Positions 8,072-15,526 of a stretch of DNA of 64,000 nt are shown one piece after another; position 1 is the first letter of the stretch, and each line of letters opens with the position of its first letter. This stretch comes from Microterricola pindariensis (GTDB lineage Bacteria > Actinomycetota > Actinomycetes > Actinomycetales > Microbacteriaceae): the NCBI RefSeq assembly GCF_002936985.1, contig NZ_MPZN01000007.1, forward strand, positions 1 through 64,000. Reading direction: 5' to 3'. Below the pieces are notes generated by a model. The model did not search any database. It saw only the letters and a list, made by a program, of their open reading frames with translations, and had not been told where the DNA came from. Made by a program: the position numbers and the translations under genes.

Positions 8072-9513
8072 TGCGGCCAGCCGCCCACCCGGGGGCGCCC
8101 CGTCCGCTTCCGCGGGTGCTGACGATCCGCAACAGGATCGCCGGCGGCAGCCTCGTGATCGCCCTGCTCATCTCCCTCGCCGCGGGCATCGTGTTCAACG
8201 CGCAGATCGAGCGGATCCTGCGCGACGGCTCGATTGCCGTGCTGCAGAGCGACAGCGCGGCCTACGTGAGCGCGTTGCAGAACCAGGACGGCGGCCCGCT
8301 GGACCCGCCAGGGCTCGGCCAGCACATCGCCGTGGTCGCGCCCGACGGCAGCACCCCGGTGAACACACTGCCGAGCGCGCTGCGCGACATGCTGCCGAAT
8401 CTCGTCGCGTCGCACACGCCGCGCTCGGTGACGCCGGAGAGCGCCCAGTCCGCCGGCATCAGCTACCTGGTGCTGTCGACGCCGATCACCACCGCGGGCG
8501 GCGAATGGCATGTCGTCGCGGCGCGCAGCGGGCACGAGGAGTCGACCGTGCTCGACGAGATGCGGCTGCTGCTGTTCGTCGGCCTCGCCCTCATCGTGCT
8601 GGGCACGGCGGCCACCGCTTGGCTGCTCACGTCGGCGGCGCTCGCCCCGGTGAAACGGCTGCGCGCCAGCGCGGAGGAGCTGAGCGCGAGCCCCGGCACG
8701 GAGCTGTTGCCGGTGGCATCCGCCCGCGATGAGATCGCGGAGCTCGCCGAGACGCTCAACGAGTTGATCGTGCGGCTGCGCGCCTCGGCATCGCGCGAGC
8801 GGCAGCTGGTCTCGGATGCCAGCCACGAGCTGCGCACTCCGTTGGCGATTCTCACCATGCAGTTGCAGCTGGCCGAGGCCGAGGCGTCGTCGGTGGAGCA
8901 GCTCCTCGAGGATGTGGCGGGGGCCCGCCGCAATGTGGCCCGGCTGACGGCGCTGGTGAACTCGCTGCTCGAGCTCTCGACACTGGAGGGGCTCGCCGCG
9001 CGCGAGGACGGCGGGCTCTCGGACGCCGCCGAGCTCGACAGGGAGGCCCGCGACGCCGTGGAGCGGGCCCGCTTCCGGTTCGGGGCCGCCGCCATCGAGC
9101 TCAGCTACGAGGGCCTCGCGGTGCCTGGCCCCGGCGCGCAGTTCGCGATCAAGGCGGAGGACTTCGGCCGGATCATCGACAATCTAGCCAGCAACGCGGT
9201 GACGGCGATGCCGGGCGGCGGGGCGCTCACCGTGACGCTCGCGCTCGCCCGCGGCGCCCTGGTGCTGCGCGTGGCAGACACCGGCGGCGGGTTGGAGCCC
9301 GGATTCGAGGCGCACGCCCTGGAGCGGTTCAGCCGCGGCGACGCCTCCCGCGCCGCCGGCCGGGGCACCGGGCTGGGGCTGGCCATCGTCGCAGCCATCG
9401 TCACGAACGCGGGCGGCACCATCGCGCTGGAGAACAGCCCGGGCGTCGGCCTCACCGTGACGGTCACGCTTCCCGCCGTCGGGGCGCCGCCGGCCGCCGC
9501 GGCGCCCCGGTAG
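8071..9513 (+). CDS. Two-component sensor histidine kinase
   Basis: 480 residues. A membrane segment at about 26-46 (SLVIALLISLAAGIVFNA) is followed by an extracytoplasmic sensor loop of about 125 residues, a second membrane segment (LLFVGLALIVLGTAATAWLL), HAMP linker, HisKA domain with the phosphorylated His in SDASHELRTPLAI, and the HATPase domain with N-box DNLASNAVTAM, VADTGGG and GRGTGLGLAIV. All catalytic boxes look intact. It overlaps the response-regulator gene upstream and is its obvious partner. The sensor loop matches no ligand domain I recognise. Confidence 0.95.
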   Translation: MRPAAHPGAPRPLPRVLTIRNRIAGGSLVIALLISLAAGIVFNAQIERILRDGSIAVLQSDSAAYVSALQNQDGGPLDPPGLGQHIAVVAPDGSTPVNTLPSALRDMLPNLVASHTPRSVTPESAQSAGISYLVLSTPITTAGGEWHVVAARSGHEESTVLDEMRLLLFVGLALIVLGTAATAWLLTSAALAPVKRLRASAEELSASPGTELLPVASARDEIAELAETLNELIVRLRASASRERQLVSDASHELRTPLAILTMQLQLAEAEASSVEQLLEDVAGARRNVARLTALVNSLLELSTLEGLAAREDGGLSDAAELDREARDAVERARFRFGAAAIELSYEGLAVPGPGAQFAIKAEDFGRIIDNLASNAVTAMPGGGALTVTLALARGALVLRVADTGGGLEPGFEAHALERFSRGDASRAAGRGTGLGLAIVAAIVTNAGGTIALENSPGVGLTVTVTLPAVGAPPAAAAPR

Positions 9514-9607
9514 GCCCGTTGCTCCCTTCGAGCGTGCGACAGGCAGTGGCCCGGACTGCCTCGGCGAAATGCCGGCCGGGGCAACGGCCCCTCGGTACAG
9601 TGACCGG

Positions 9608-10579
9608 GTGACGCACACTTCCGTTCGAAGGTCGCTGGTCGCGACTGCAGCCGCAGCCGCTGTGGCGCTCGCGCTGCTGCTCTCCGGGTGCATCTTCTCG
9701 TCCCAACCGCACCGGACGCCGACCGATCCGGGCATCCCCGAGGCGCGCGCCGAGGCCGCAGCCCAGCTTGCGGAGATGCGGACCCGGCTCGTGCTCTCCG
9801 ACCGCGTCACCCTGCTGGGTGATGTGCAACAGGACAACTGCGACACCGCGGAGAACTGGTGGTTCGACGACACCACAGACCTCGGCTACCGCTGCGAGTC
9901 GGCGTGGACGGCCATCGCCGTCATCCCCGACGCTCGGACGCCGCACGAGACCGCGGCGGCCGTCGACGCCGAGATGGCGGCAACGGACCTCCCGTTCTCC
10001 CCCGGCGGCATGGTTCGAGACGTGATGTCGGTGTACCCGCCGGTGCGACTGGACGCAGAGATCGTGGTGCCCAGCGCCGGCGGGCACGAAGGCCCGGTTG
10101 CGTTCAGGGTCGTCTCCTCCGAGTTCCACCCAGAGGAGTGGCACGCCCCGTGGGCGGGGAACGTCACCGTCGGCAGCACCGCCGGCACCAGCGTGGCCGG
10201 CATCACGGCCTCCGACATCATGGCCACCGGAGCCAACCAAGTCATCGAGTTCACGGCCAGCGTCGAGTACTGGAACACCACAGGCCTGCCCGACCTCGAT
10301 GACGTCGAGCCCCCGGACGCCGTCGGGATCGAGACCTGGAGATACGGTGACGAGTACGTGCTCGAGTTGGCCGACTGGGCACCCGCCGAGGAGCCGATCG
10401 CCTGCATCGCCGACCCCGCTGTTGACGAGGCCGCGATCATCCGGGTCGACGAGCCGTTCCCCTACCTGCGTGCCCCCTTCGCGCCCGGCGCACTGCCCGC
10501 TGAACGCCAGCGCGTGGCCGATTGCGTGCTCGCCGCCCTGGCATCCGGCACCGTGGTGATGACCTCCCCCGGCGACTGA
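9608..10579 (+). CDS. Putative lipoprotein of unknown function
   Basis: From the GTG at 9608 the product is 323 residues, starting with a basic and hydrophobic signal ending in the lipobox LLLSGC, so Cys27 or so would be lipidated. The mature part is acidic, rich in Asp and Glu, with two cysteines near the C-terminus (PIACIAD, VADCVLAAL) that could pair. I do not recognise the fold. It follows the two-component pair by 94 nt, so it could be cotranscribed with it or be its accessory protein, but nothing proves this. A strong terminator follows at 10614-10646. Confidence 0.65.
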   Translation: MTHTSVRRSLVATAAAAAVALALLLSGCIFSSQPHRTPTDPGIPEARAEAAAQLAEMRTRLVLSDRVTLLGDVQQDNCDTAENWWFDDTTDLGYRCESAWTAIAVIPDARTPHETAAAVDAEMAATDLPFSPGGMVRDVMSVYPPVRLDAEIVVPSAGGHEGPVAFRVVSSEFHPEEWHAPWAGNVTVGSTAGTSVAGITASDIMATGANQVIEFTASVEYWNTTGLPDLDDVEPPDAVGIETWRYGDEYVLELADWAPAEEPIACIADPAVDEAAIIRVDEPFPYLRAPFAPGALPAERQRVADCVLAALASGTVVMTSPGD

Positions 10580-10613
10580 ATCGACGCCTGGGCGGCGCCT
10601 CCCACGGCACGCG

Positions 10614-10646
10614 AAACCCCCTGTCTCTGATCGAGACAGGGGGTTT
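10614..10646 (+). terminator. Intrinsic terminator-like hairpin after the lipoprotein gene
   Basis: A perfect 14-bp inverted repeat, AAACCCCCTGTCTC and GAGACAGGGGGTTT, with loop TGATC, 35 nt past the lipoprotein stop. The stem ends in three T residues on the plus strand and three on the minus strand, so it could act in both directions between the lipoprotein gene and the GlsB gene on the other strand. Confidence 0.8.
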
Positions 10647-10747
10647 CTGGCGGGCGGATGGCGGCCCGCGCCCGCTTCAAGGCGGGTGTGCGGTGGCCCC
10701 CGCCGGCCCGGAGAGCCCGGGCCGGCGGGGGCCGCTACAGGCTGCGG

Positions 10748-11014
10748 CTAGGCAGCCTTCTTGCGACCGACAATGAGTCCCCAAACCAGGAGCACGACTA
10801 TCGCTCCTCCGATCGCAAGAAGCCAGGTCTGGATCGACCAGAAGTCTTCGAGGTTGGCGTTGAACAGCAGCCCGCCCAGCCATCCGCCGAGCATCGCGCC
10901 GAGCACGCCGAGCAGCAACGTGGCGAACCAGCCGCCGCCCTGGTCACCGGGCAGAATCAGCTTGGCGATGGCCCCGGCAAGCAAGCCGAGGAGAAGAAAT
11001 GCAAAGAACCCCAT
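10748..11014 (-). CDS. GlsB/YeaQ/YmgE family stress-response membrane protein (paralogue 2)
   Basis: 88 residues from the ATG at 11014, which aligns exactly with paralogue 1 and sits 7 nt after GAAGGGA; an ATG two codons earlier is too close to that site. Sequence runs MGFFAFLLLGLLAGAIAK, GGWFATLLLGVLGAMLGG and ends GRKKAA, so most differences from the copy at 3678-3944 are conservative (Ile/Leu, Gly/Asn). Three predicted membrane segments. The upstream region carries the shared 19-nt motif at 11113-11131 and an inverted repeat at 11147-11184. Likely a small stress-linked inner-membrane protein; molecular role unknown. Confidence 0.9.
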   Translation of the reverse strand: MGFFAFLLLGLLAGAIAKLILPGDQGGGWFATLLLGVLGAMLGGWLGGLLFNANLEDFWSIQTWLLAIGGAIVVLLVWGLIVGRKKAA

Positions 11015-11112
11015 GATCATGTCCCTTCTTGTTGGGAGTCGGGCGGTTCAGGCCCGATCCCGCCCCGCCGATGAACGACGAGCGGGTTCCACCGTCCCAC
11101 CCCGCACCGCCG

Positions 11113-11131
11113 AATGCAACCCATTCGGGGG
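11113..11131. promoter_or_regulatory. Second copy of the GlsB upstream motif
   Basis: AATGCAACCCATTCGGGGG, 17 of 19 bases identical to 4056-4074 and at nearly the same distance from its gene (99 against 112 nt). The sequence between motif and gene is otherwise unlike that of the first copy, which argues for selection on the motif. Confidence 0.45.
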
Positions 11132-11146
11132 GCATCCTCCGCTTGT

Positions 11147-11184
11147 GGACCGAGGCGATTCCGCTCAAACACTGGCCTCGGTCC
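11147..11184. repeat. Inverted repeat upstream of GlsB paralogue 2
   Basis: GGACCGAGGC at 11147-11156 and its exact complement GCCTCGGTCC at 11175-11184, separated by 18 nt. It has no T-run on either side. It could be an operator for the leftward GlsB gene or a weak terminator for the leftward DUF6458 unit coming from its right; undecided. Confidence 0.4.
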
Positions 11185-11255
11185 GACATCCTGTGAAAAA
11201 GCTGTGTACGTGTTGCAGGCGTGGAGAGCCTGCGGCGCCGGGGTGGCGACGCCGC

Positions 11256-11507
11256 TCAGATCTCGGGCGTGGAGTTCTCGCTGCGCGTGAGCCGTTCGCC
11301 GCTGGCCGGGTCCACCTGGGTGTGCGTCGTGGCGACGCTGCGCCGACGGCGTGCGAGCAGGACGATGCCGATGATCACGATGACGGCGCCAGCGCCCATC
11401 AGGATGTAGCCGACCATGTCGATGTCGATCCAGTCGACGGTGAAGTTGAGCGCGTAGACCAAGATGGCCCCGATCGCGATCAGCGCGATCCCCAGTCCGA
11501 TGCTCAT
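11256..11507 (-). CDS. DUF6458 family small membrane protein
   Basis: 83 residues: MSIGLGIALIAIGAILVYAL forms the first membrane helix, DMVGYILMGAGAVIVIIGIV the second, followed by a basic stop-transfer RRRR and a polar tail. This arrangement matches the actinobacterial DUF6458 family, whose function is unknown. The ATG at 11507 is preceded by GGAGGA and overlaps the stop of another tiny membrane protein gene by one base (TGATG). Confidence 0.8.
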   Translation of the reverse strand: MSIGLGIALIAIGAILVYALNFTVDWIDIDMVGYILMGAGAVIVIIGIVLLARRRRSVATTHTQVDPASGERLTRSENSTPEI

Positions 11508-11671
11508 CAGCTGTTCCTCCGTCCAGAGAGAGACCGAATCAGCCAGGCGATGACCGCCACGATGAGCAGCACGATGCCCACCCAGAGGAGGAAGTTCAGC
11601 GACTGAACGAAACCTCCGGTGATCGCGAGCACGATCGCCACGACAATGATGATGACAAGCAGGATATTCAC
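11507..11671 (-). CDS. Two-helix small membrane protein (54 residues)
   Basis: A GTG-started ORF with AGGAG 7 nt upstream encodes VNILLVIIIVVAIVLAITGG, then a second hydrophobic stretch WVGIVLLIVAVIAWLI and a basic end SGRRNS. The stop overlaps the start of the DUF6458 gene (TGATG), which supports real translation. I do not recognise a named family. Together the two genes look like a stress or envelope unit of tiny membrane proteins, close to the GlsB paralogue. Confidence 0.7.
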   Translation of the reverse strand: MNILLVIIIVVAIVLAITGGFVQSLNFLLWVGIVLLIVAVIAWLIRSLSGRRNS

Positions 11672-11873
11672 TCTGTTGCTCCTTTCGGAATGGCCGGAAC
11701 TGCGGTGACCCGCAGAACCTCTCGCGAGACGCTACCGAAGTGGCTTCGCTCCGCGCACACCCTTGTGGCGGCGACAAAAACCGTGTATGGGCAGCGGAGC
11801 CGCGGGCATCCTCCGCCGGCGACGGTGGCGCCGCGTCCCGCGCCCAGGAGGTCGGACGCGGCCGACAATGAAG

Positions 11874-11918
11874 AAGACCCCCTGCCTCTGCAGTTTTCAC
11901 TGAGATTCAGGGGGTCTT
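11874..11918 (-). terminator. Terminator after tRNA-Ser
   Basis: An 11-bp stem AAGACCCCCTG with CAGGGGGTCTT around a 23-nt loop, directly 3' of the leftward tRNA-Ser gene. In the leftward direction the stem is followed by CTTC-rich rather than a pure T-run sequence. Confidence 0.7.
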
Positions 11919-11920
11919 TC

Positions 11921-12010
11921 TGGCGGTACCGGTGGGATTTGAACCCACGGTGGACTTTCACCCACACAACTTTTCGAGAGTTGTACCTTCGGCCGCTCGG
12001 ACACGGTACC
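11921..12010 (-). tRNA. tRNA-Ser (anticodon CGA)
   Basis: Read on the minus strand: acceptor GGTACCG pairs with CGGTACC, discriminator G, and CCA is encoded. The anticodon loop CTCGAAA gives CGA for UCG codons. A long variable arm (class II) and T-arm GTGGG-TTCAAAT-CCCAC are intact. Length 90 nt with CCA. Confidence 0.97.
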
Positions 12011-12104
12011 GAGGACAAGTTTAGTAGCCAGCGGCCCGCAGCGCGAATCGAGCGCCCGAGCGCGTGTCGGGCCCGGTGTCGGAGGGGCAAGCTACCCTCG
12101 GATC

Positions 12105-13502
12105 ATGGCCAAATCCGTGAGTTCCTTCCGCTGCGTCGAGTGCGGCTGGACCAGCATCCGCTGGGTCGGCCGATGCGGCGAGTGCCAGCAGTGGGGAACC
12201 GTGCTCGACACCGCAGACCAGGGTGCCTCGGCCCGGGCGCTGAAGCCGGCGCAGGTGTCCGACGCCCGTGCCGCCCGCCCCATCACCGCCGTCACGACCG
12301 AGTCGGTGCAGCACTGGCCGAGCGGCATCAACGAGTTCGACCGCGTCCTCGGCGGCGGCATCGTTCCCGGCGCCGCGATCCTCCTGAGCGGCGAGCCCGG
12401 CGTCGGCAAGTCGACCCTGTTGCTGGAGGTGGCGGCCCGCGCGGCGGCCACCGGGCAGAAGGTTCTGTACGTCAGCGCCGAGGAGTCGGTGCAGCAGGTG
12501 CGCCTGCGCGCCGAGCGCACCAATGCGCTCGTGCCCACGCTGTTCCTCGCCGCCGAGACCGACCTGGCCACGATCCTCGGCCAGATCGACGCCGTCGGGC
12601 CGCAGCTGCTCATCGTCGACTCGGTGCAGACCGTCGCCAGCTCGCTCTCCGACGGGCTCGCCGGCCAACCGAGCCAAGTGCGCGAGGTCGCCTCCACGCT
12701 CATCCGCGTTGCCAAAGATCGCCACCTGCCGGTGCTGCTGGTCGGCCATGTCACCAAGGACGGCTCGATCGCCGGCCCCCGCCTGCTCGAGCACCTGGTC
12801 GACGTCGTCTGCCAGTTCGAGGGCGACCGCCAGACGGCGCTGCGCTTCGTGCGCGCCCTGAAGAACCGCTTCGGCCCGACCGACGAGGTCGGCTGCTTCG
12901 AGATGACCGGCGACGGCATCGCCGAGGTGCCCGACCCGAGCGGGCTCTTCCTCAGCCGCGGCGCCACCGGCGTCAGCGGCACCTGCGTCACCGTGGCGCT
13001 CGAGGGCCGGCGCGCCCTGCCGGTCGAGGTTCAGGCCCTGCTCGTCAAGTCCACCGGCCCGCAGCCGCGCCGCGTCGTCAACGGCGTCGACCCGTCCCGC
13101 GTCGCAATGATCCTGGCCGTGCTGGAGCGGCGCGCGAAGCTCTCCGGCGTCGGCCAGCTGGACGTCTACATCTCCACGGTCGGCGGGGTGCGCCTGACCG
13201 AGCCCGCCGCCGACCTCGCGATCGCCGTGGCCATCGCCTCCGCGATGCACGACCGGCCCGTGCCGCACGACATGGCCGCCTACGGCGAGATCAGCCTCGC
13301 CGGCGAGGTGCGCCCAGTCAACGCCGGCAAGCACCGCGGGGCGGAGGCCAGACGGCTGGGCTTCAACAAGATTCTGGATGCCGAGCTCGGCAGCGTCACC
13401 GCCGCGCTCGAGCGCCTGCGCCTGGCCGGCCCCGGCACGCCGGCCGAGCAGCGCGAGCGGCGCGTCGAGAACCGGGAGCGCGAGCTGGACCGGGCCTTCT
13501 AG
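12105..13502 (+). CDS. radA: DNA repair protein RadA
   Basis: 465 residues in the usual RadA order: N-terminal C4 zinc finger (FRCVECGW and GRCGECQQWG), RecA-like ATPase core with Walker A GEPGVGKSTLL and Walker B LLIVDSVQ, the RadA-specific KNRFG motif (ALKNRFGPTDEVG), and the C-terminal Lon-protease-like domain (SGVGQLDVYISTVGG). RadA is a DNA-branch-migrating helicase acting on recombination intermediates. The ATG lies 94 nt from tRNA-Ser, which is divergently transcribed. A standalone gene here. Confidence 0.97.
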   Translation: MAKSVSSFRCVECGWTSIRWVGRCGECQQWGTVLDTADQGASARALKPAQVSDARAARPITAVTTESVQHWPSGINEFDRVLGGGIVPGAAILLSGEPGVGKSTLLLEVAARAAATGQKVLYVSAEESVQQVRLRAERTNALVPTLFLAAETDLATILGQIDAVGPQLLIVDSVQTVASSLSDGLAGQPSQVREVASTLIRVAKDRHLPVLLVGHVTKDGSIAGPRLLEHLVDVVCQFEGDRQTALRFVRALKNRFGPTDEVGCFEMTGDGIAEVPDPSGLFLSRGATGVSGTCVTVALEGRRALPVEVQALLVKSTGPQPRRVVNGVDPSRVAMILAVLERRAKLSGVGQLDVYISTVGGVRLTEPAADLAIAVAIASAMHDRPVPHDMAAYGEISLAGEVRPVNAGKHRGAEARRLGFNKILDAELGSVTAALERLRLAGPGTPAEQRERRVENRERELDRAF

Positions 13503-13552
13503 GCGCCCCGGCGTTCGTCAACCGTTCCGGCCTCCTCCGCGGCCGGTGCGCG

Positions 13553-14014
13553 CTACAGCTCGAGGGCGGCCAGCAGATCGGCGGGCGATGCCTGCATCGG
13601 GTGCGGCCCGGCGATGTCGAGGAAGACGGTGGTGATCTGCTCGCCATAGCGGCCGAGGAACACCTTCAGCCACTCCGGCCCCTGCAGGCCGACCGCCGGC
13701 GGCAGGTTGGCCGGCTTGTTGCGCGCATCGCTGAACAGCAGCAGGGCGATCTCGCCCGTGTTCGGGTCGCGGTACGTCCAGACCTCGCCGGACTCCAACG
13801 GCCGGTCGCGGTCGCCGGCTTTCATCAGCGGCACGACGGTGTTGCCGTTGCGCAGCGCCAGGGCGACGGCCGCCATGTCCTGGCGCTCCAGTGCCTCGGC
13901 CAGCGCCTGCGAGCGGAACTCCTCAGCGGTCGGGCCGCCCTTGCCCGCCTTCGCGGCCTTTGTCGCGGGGTGCCCGCCGACGCGCTTGGACTTCTTCTGA
14001 GCTCCGGATGCCAT
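13553..14014 (-). CDS. SseB-like domain protein
   Basis: 153 residues. A lysine-rich N-terminus (about 1-27) precedes a domain with helix AEALERQDMAAVALAL, strand TVVPLMKAG, then GEIALLLFSDARN and GEQITTVFLDIAGPH, resembling the SseB N-terminal domain that recurs in actinobacterial proteins of unknown function. No signal peptide and no catalytic motif. The match is from pattern memory only. Confidence 0.5.
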   Translation of the reverse strand: MASGAQKKSKRVGGHPATKAAKAGKGGPTAEEFRSQALAEALERQDMAAVALALRNGNTVVPLMKAGDRDRPLESGEVWTYRDPNTGEIALLLFSDARNKPANLPPAVGLQGPEWLKVFLGRYGEQITTVFLDIAGPHPMQASPADLLAALEL

Positions 14015-14057
14015 TGCTCCAGCCTACCGAGGCTCCACGGCGCTGGCCGGGCTGTTC

Positions 14058-14102
14058 GCTGCTGGCTGCTGGCTGCTGGCTGCTGGCTGCTGGCTGCTGG
14101 CT
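14058..14102. repeat. Heptanucleotide tandem repeat (GCTGCTG)n
   Basis: Six consecutive perfect copies of GCTGCTG fill 14058-14099 with a partial seventh, ending inside the stop codon of the leftward gene that terminates at 14101. It lies between two leftward genes and outside coding sequence. Slipped-strand changes in copy number are likely here. Confidence 0.9.
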
Positions 14103-14724
14103 AGTTGAGGATGAACTGCTTCGAGGTGGTCGAGGTGATCCCGTCGAGGCTCACGACGAGGTGGTACGACGCGCCGCCGGCCGCAGCGGCCTCGCGCTCG
14201 TCCGAGTCGCAGGTGTCCGGCGCTGAGCGGGTGCGGTCCCACACGATCGGGGCGGAGGACTTGACGGCCACGCCGGGCTGCAGCTCGAACGGGATGTCGC
14301 TGGACTCCGTCTGGCAGTCGGTCGACGTCCAGTAGACGTCCTCGCCGCTCTTGACCGTGAACACCTGGGCGGCCGTGCCGACGTTGAGTGAGCAGGCGGT
14401 CGCGCCGGTGTTCGTCACGACGAGCGAGAGCGCGGGCTCCTGTTCGCCGGAGTAGTCGCTGGCGTCGGTGACGGCTTCCACGCTGACGCTGCCCGGTGCG
14501 CAGGCGCCGCCTGCGGCATCCGCCGCCGGGGTGCTGCCCGGGTCGGGCGTCGAGCTGGTGCCCGGGTCGGTGGCCGGCTTCCCGGCCTCTGCGCTGCGCC
14601 CGGGGCCGACGATGATCAGCACGACGATGACGATCACGGCGAGCAGGCCGAGCAACACAACGAGCCTGCGGCGCCAGTAAACCTTGTTCGGCTGTGGCCC
14701 GACGGGGTGCTTGATCGTCGACAT
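14101..14724 (-). CDS. Membrane-anchored extracytoplasmic protein of unknown function
   Basis: 207 residues: a short cytoplasmic start, one membrane helix (RLVVLLGLLAVIVIVVLIIV), a Ser/Thr/Pro-rich linker and a C-terminal domain of about 125 residues with several Cys (GGACAPG, ATACSLN, TDCQTE, PDTCDSD) that could form disulfides outside the cell. LSLVVTNTGATACSLNVG resembles an Ig-like or CARDB-type beta sandwich. Likely anchored in the membrane with the domain in the wall space. No enzyme motif seen. Confidence 0.7.
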   Translation of the reverse strand: MSTIKHPVGPQPNKVYWRRRLVVLLGLLAVIVIVVLIIVGPGRSAEAGKPATDPGTSSTPDPGSTPAADAAGGACAPGSVSVEAVTDASDYSGEQEPALSLVVTNTGATACSLNVGTAAQVFTVKSGEDVYWTSTDCQTESSDIPFELQPGVAVKSSAPIVWDRTRSAPDTCDSDEREAAAAGGASYHLVVSLDGITSTTSKQFILN

Positions 14725-14836
14725 GCCCTCAGGCTAGCCAGCCCGCCCCGCTTTGCCCGGCATTTGGCCGGTGATTCAGCGCTTTGGCCCGCGGCGGCGC
14801 GGTGCGGCGGCCCCGCAGAGGTAGCTCAGAGGCAGC

Positions 14837-15343
14837 TCAGAGCCGTTTGAGCATGCGGGTGTTGCCGAGGGTGTTCGGCTTGACCCTGGCCAGGTCCAGG
14901 AACTCGGCGACGCCCTCGTCGGGCGAGCGCACGAGCTCGGCGTACACGTCGGGCGCCACGGTCTCCTCGCCCATGTCGGCGAAGCCGTGTCGTTCGAAGA
15001 ACGGCACCTCGAAGGTGAGGCAGAAGACGCGGGAGAGTCCGAGCTCAGCGGCGTCCTCGAGCAGCCGGTCGAGCAGGGCGTGCCCGACGCCGGTTCCGCG
15101 CCAGTCGTCGGAGACGGCCAGCGTGCGCACCTCGGCGAGGTCCTCCCACATCACGTGCAGCGCGCCGCATCCGATGATCTCACCGTCGGCGCTCTCGGCG
15201 ACCCGGAACTCCTGCACCGCCTCGTAGAAGACCACGAGGTCCTTGCCGAGCAGGATGCGCTCCTGCACGAGCGGCTCGATCAGGGCCTGGATGCCGCGTA
15301 CATCGCTCGTGCGCGCCCGGCGCACCGTGAATTCCTGGGCCAC
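14837..15343 (-). CDS. Amino-acid N-acetyltransferase (GNAT, ArgA-like)
   Basis: 168 residues from the GTG at 15343, chosen because AGGAAGG lies 7 nt upstream and the homologous domain begins there (FTVRRARTSDVRGIQALIEP). The acetyl-CoA loop is DDWRGTGVGHALLDRL and the C-terminal motif VPFFERHGF is typical of the short actinobacterial N-acetylglutamate synthases (Rv2747 type), which make N-acetylglutamate from glutamate and acetyl-CoA for arginine synthesis. No arg genes are nearby, so the assignment rests on sequence alone. Confidence 0.8.
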   Translation of the reverse strand: MAQEFTVRRARTSDVRGIQALIEPLVQERILLGKDLVVFYEAVQEFRVAESADGEIIGCGALHVMWEDLAEVRTLAVSDDWRGTGVGHALLDRLLEDAAELGLSRVFCLTFEVPFFERHGFADMGEETVAPDVYAELVRSPDEGVAEFLDLARVKPNTLGNTRMLKRL

Positions 15344-15481
15344 CCTGGCACCTTCCTGTTTGCGTGGGTTCCAGCGTACTGCGGTGCCCCGGGGTGCCGC
15401 GCACCCGCCCCCGCACGGCCGGGCAGGGCGCGGCGCCGGGCCGGGCCGGGCCGGGAACAACGAAGGGCCAGAAACGAAGAA

Positions 15482-15509
15482 GGGCCCGCCAGCCGAAGCT
15501 GACGGGCCC
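15482..15509 (-). terminator. clpC terminator with cUUCGg tetraloop
   Basis: On the leftward strand GGGCCCGTCAGC-TTCG-GCTGGCGGGCCC forms a 12-bp stem (one G-T wobble) closed by the very stable C(UUCG)G tetraloop, followed by TTCTTCGTTT. It begins 18 nt after the clpC stop. Confidence 0.85.
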
Positions 15510-15526
15510 TGCACACGCTGTGCTGA

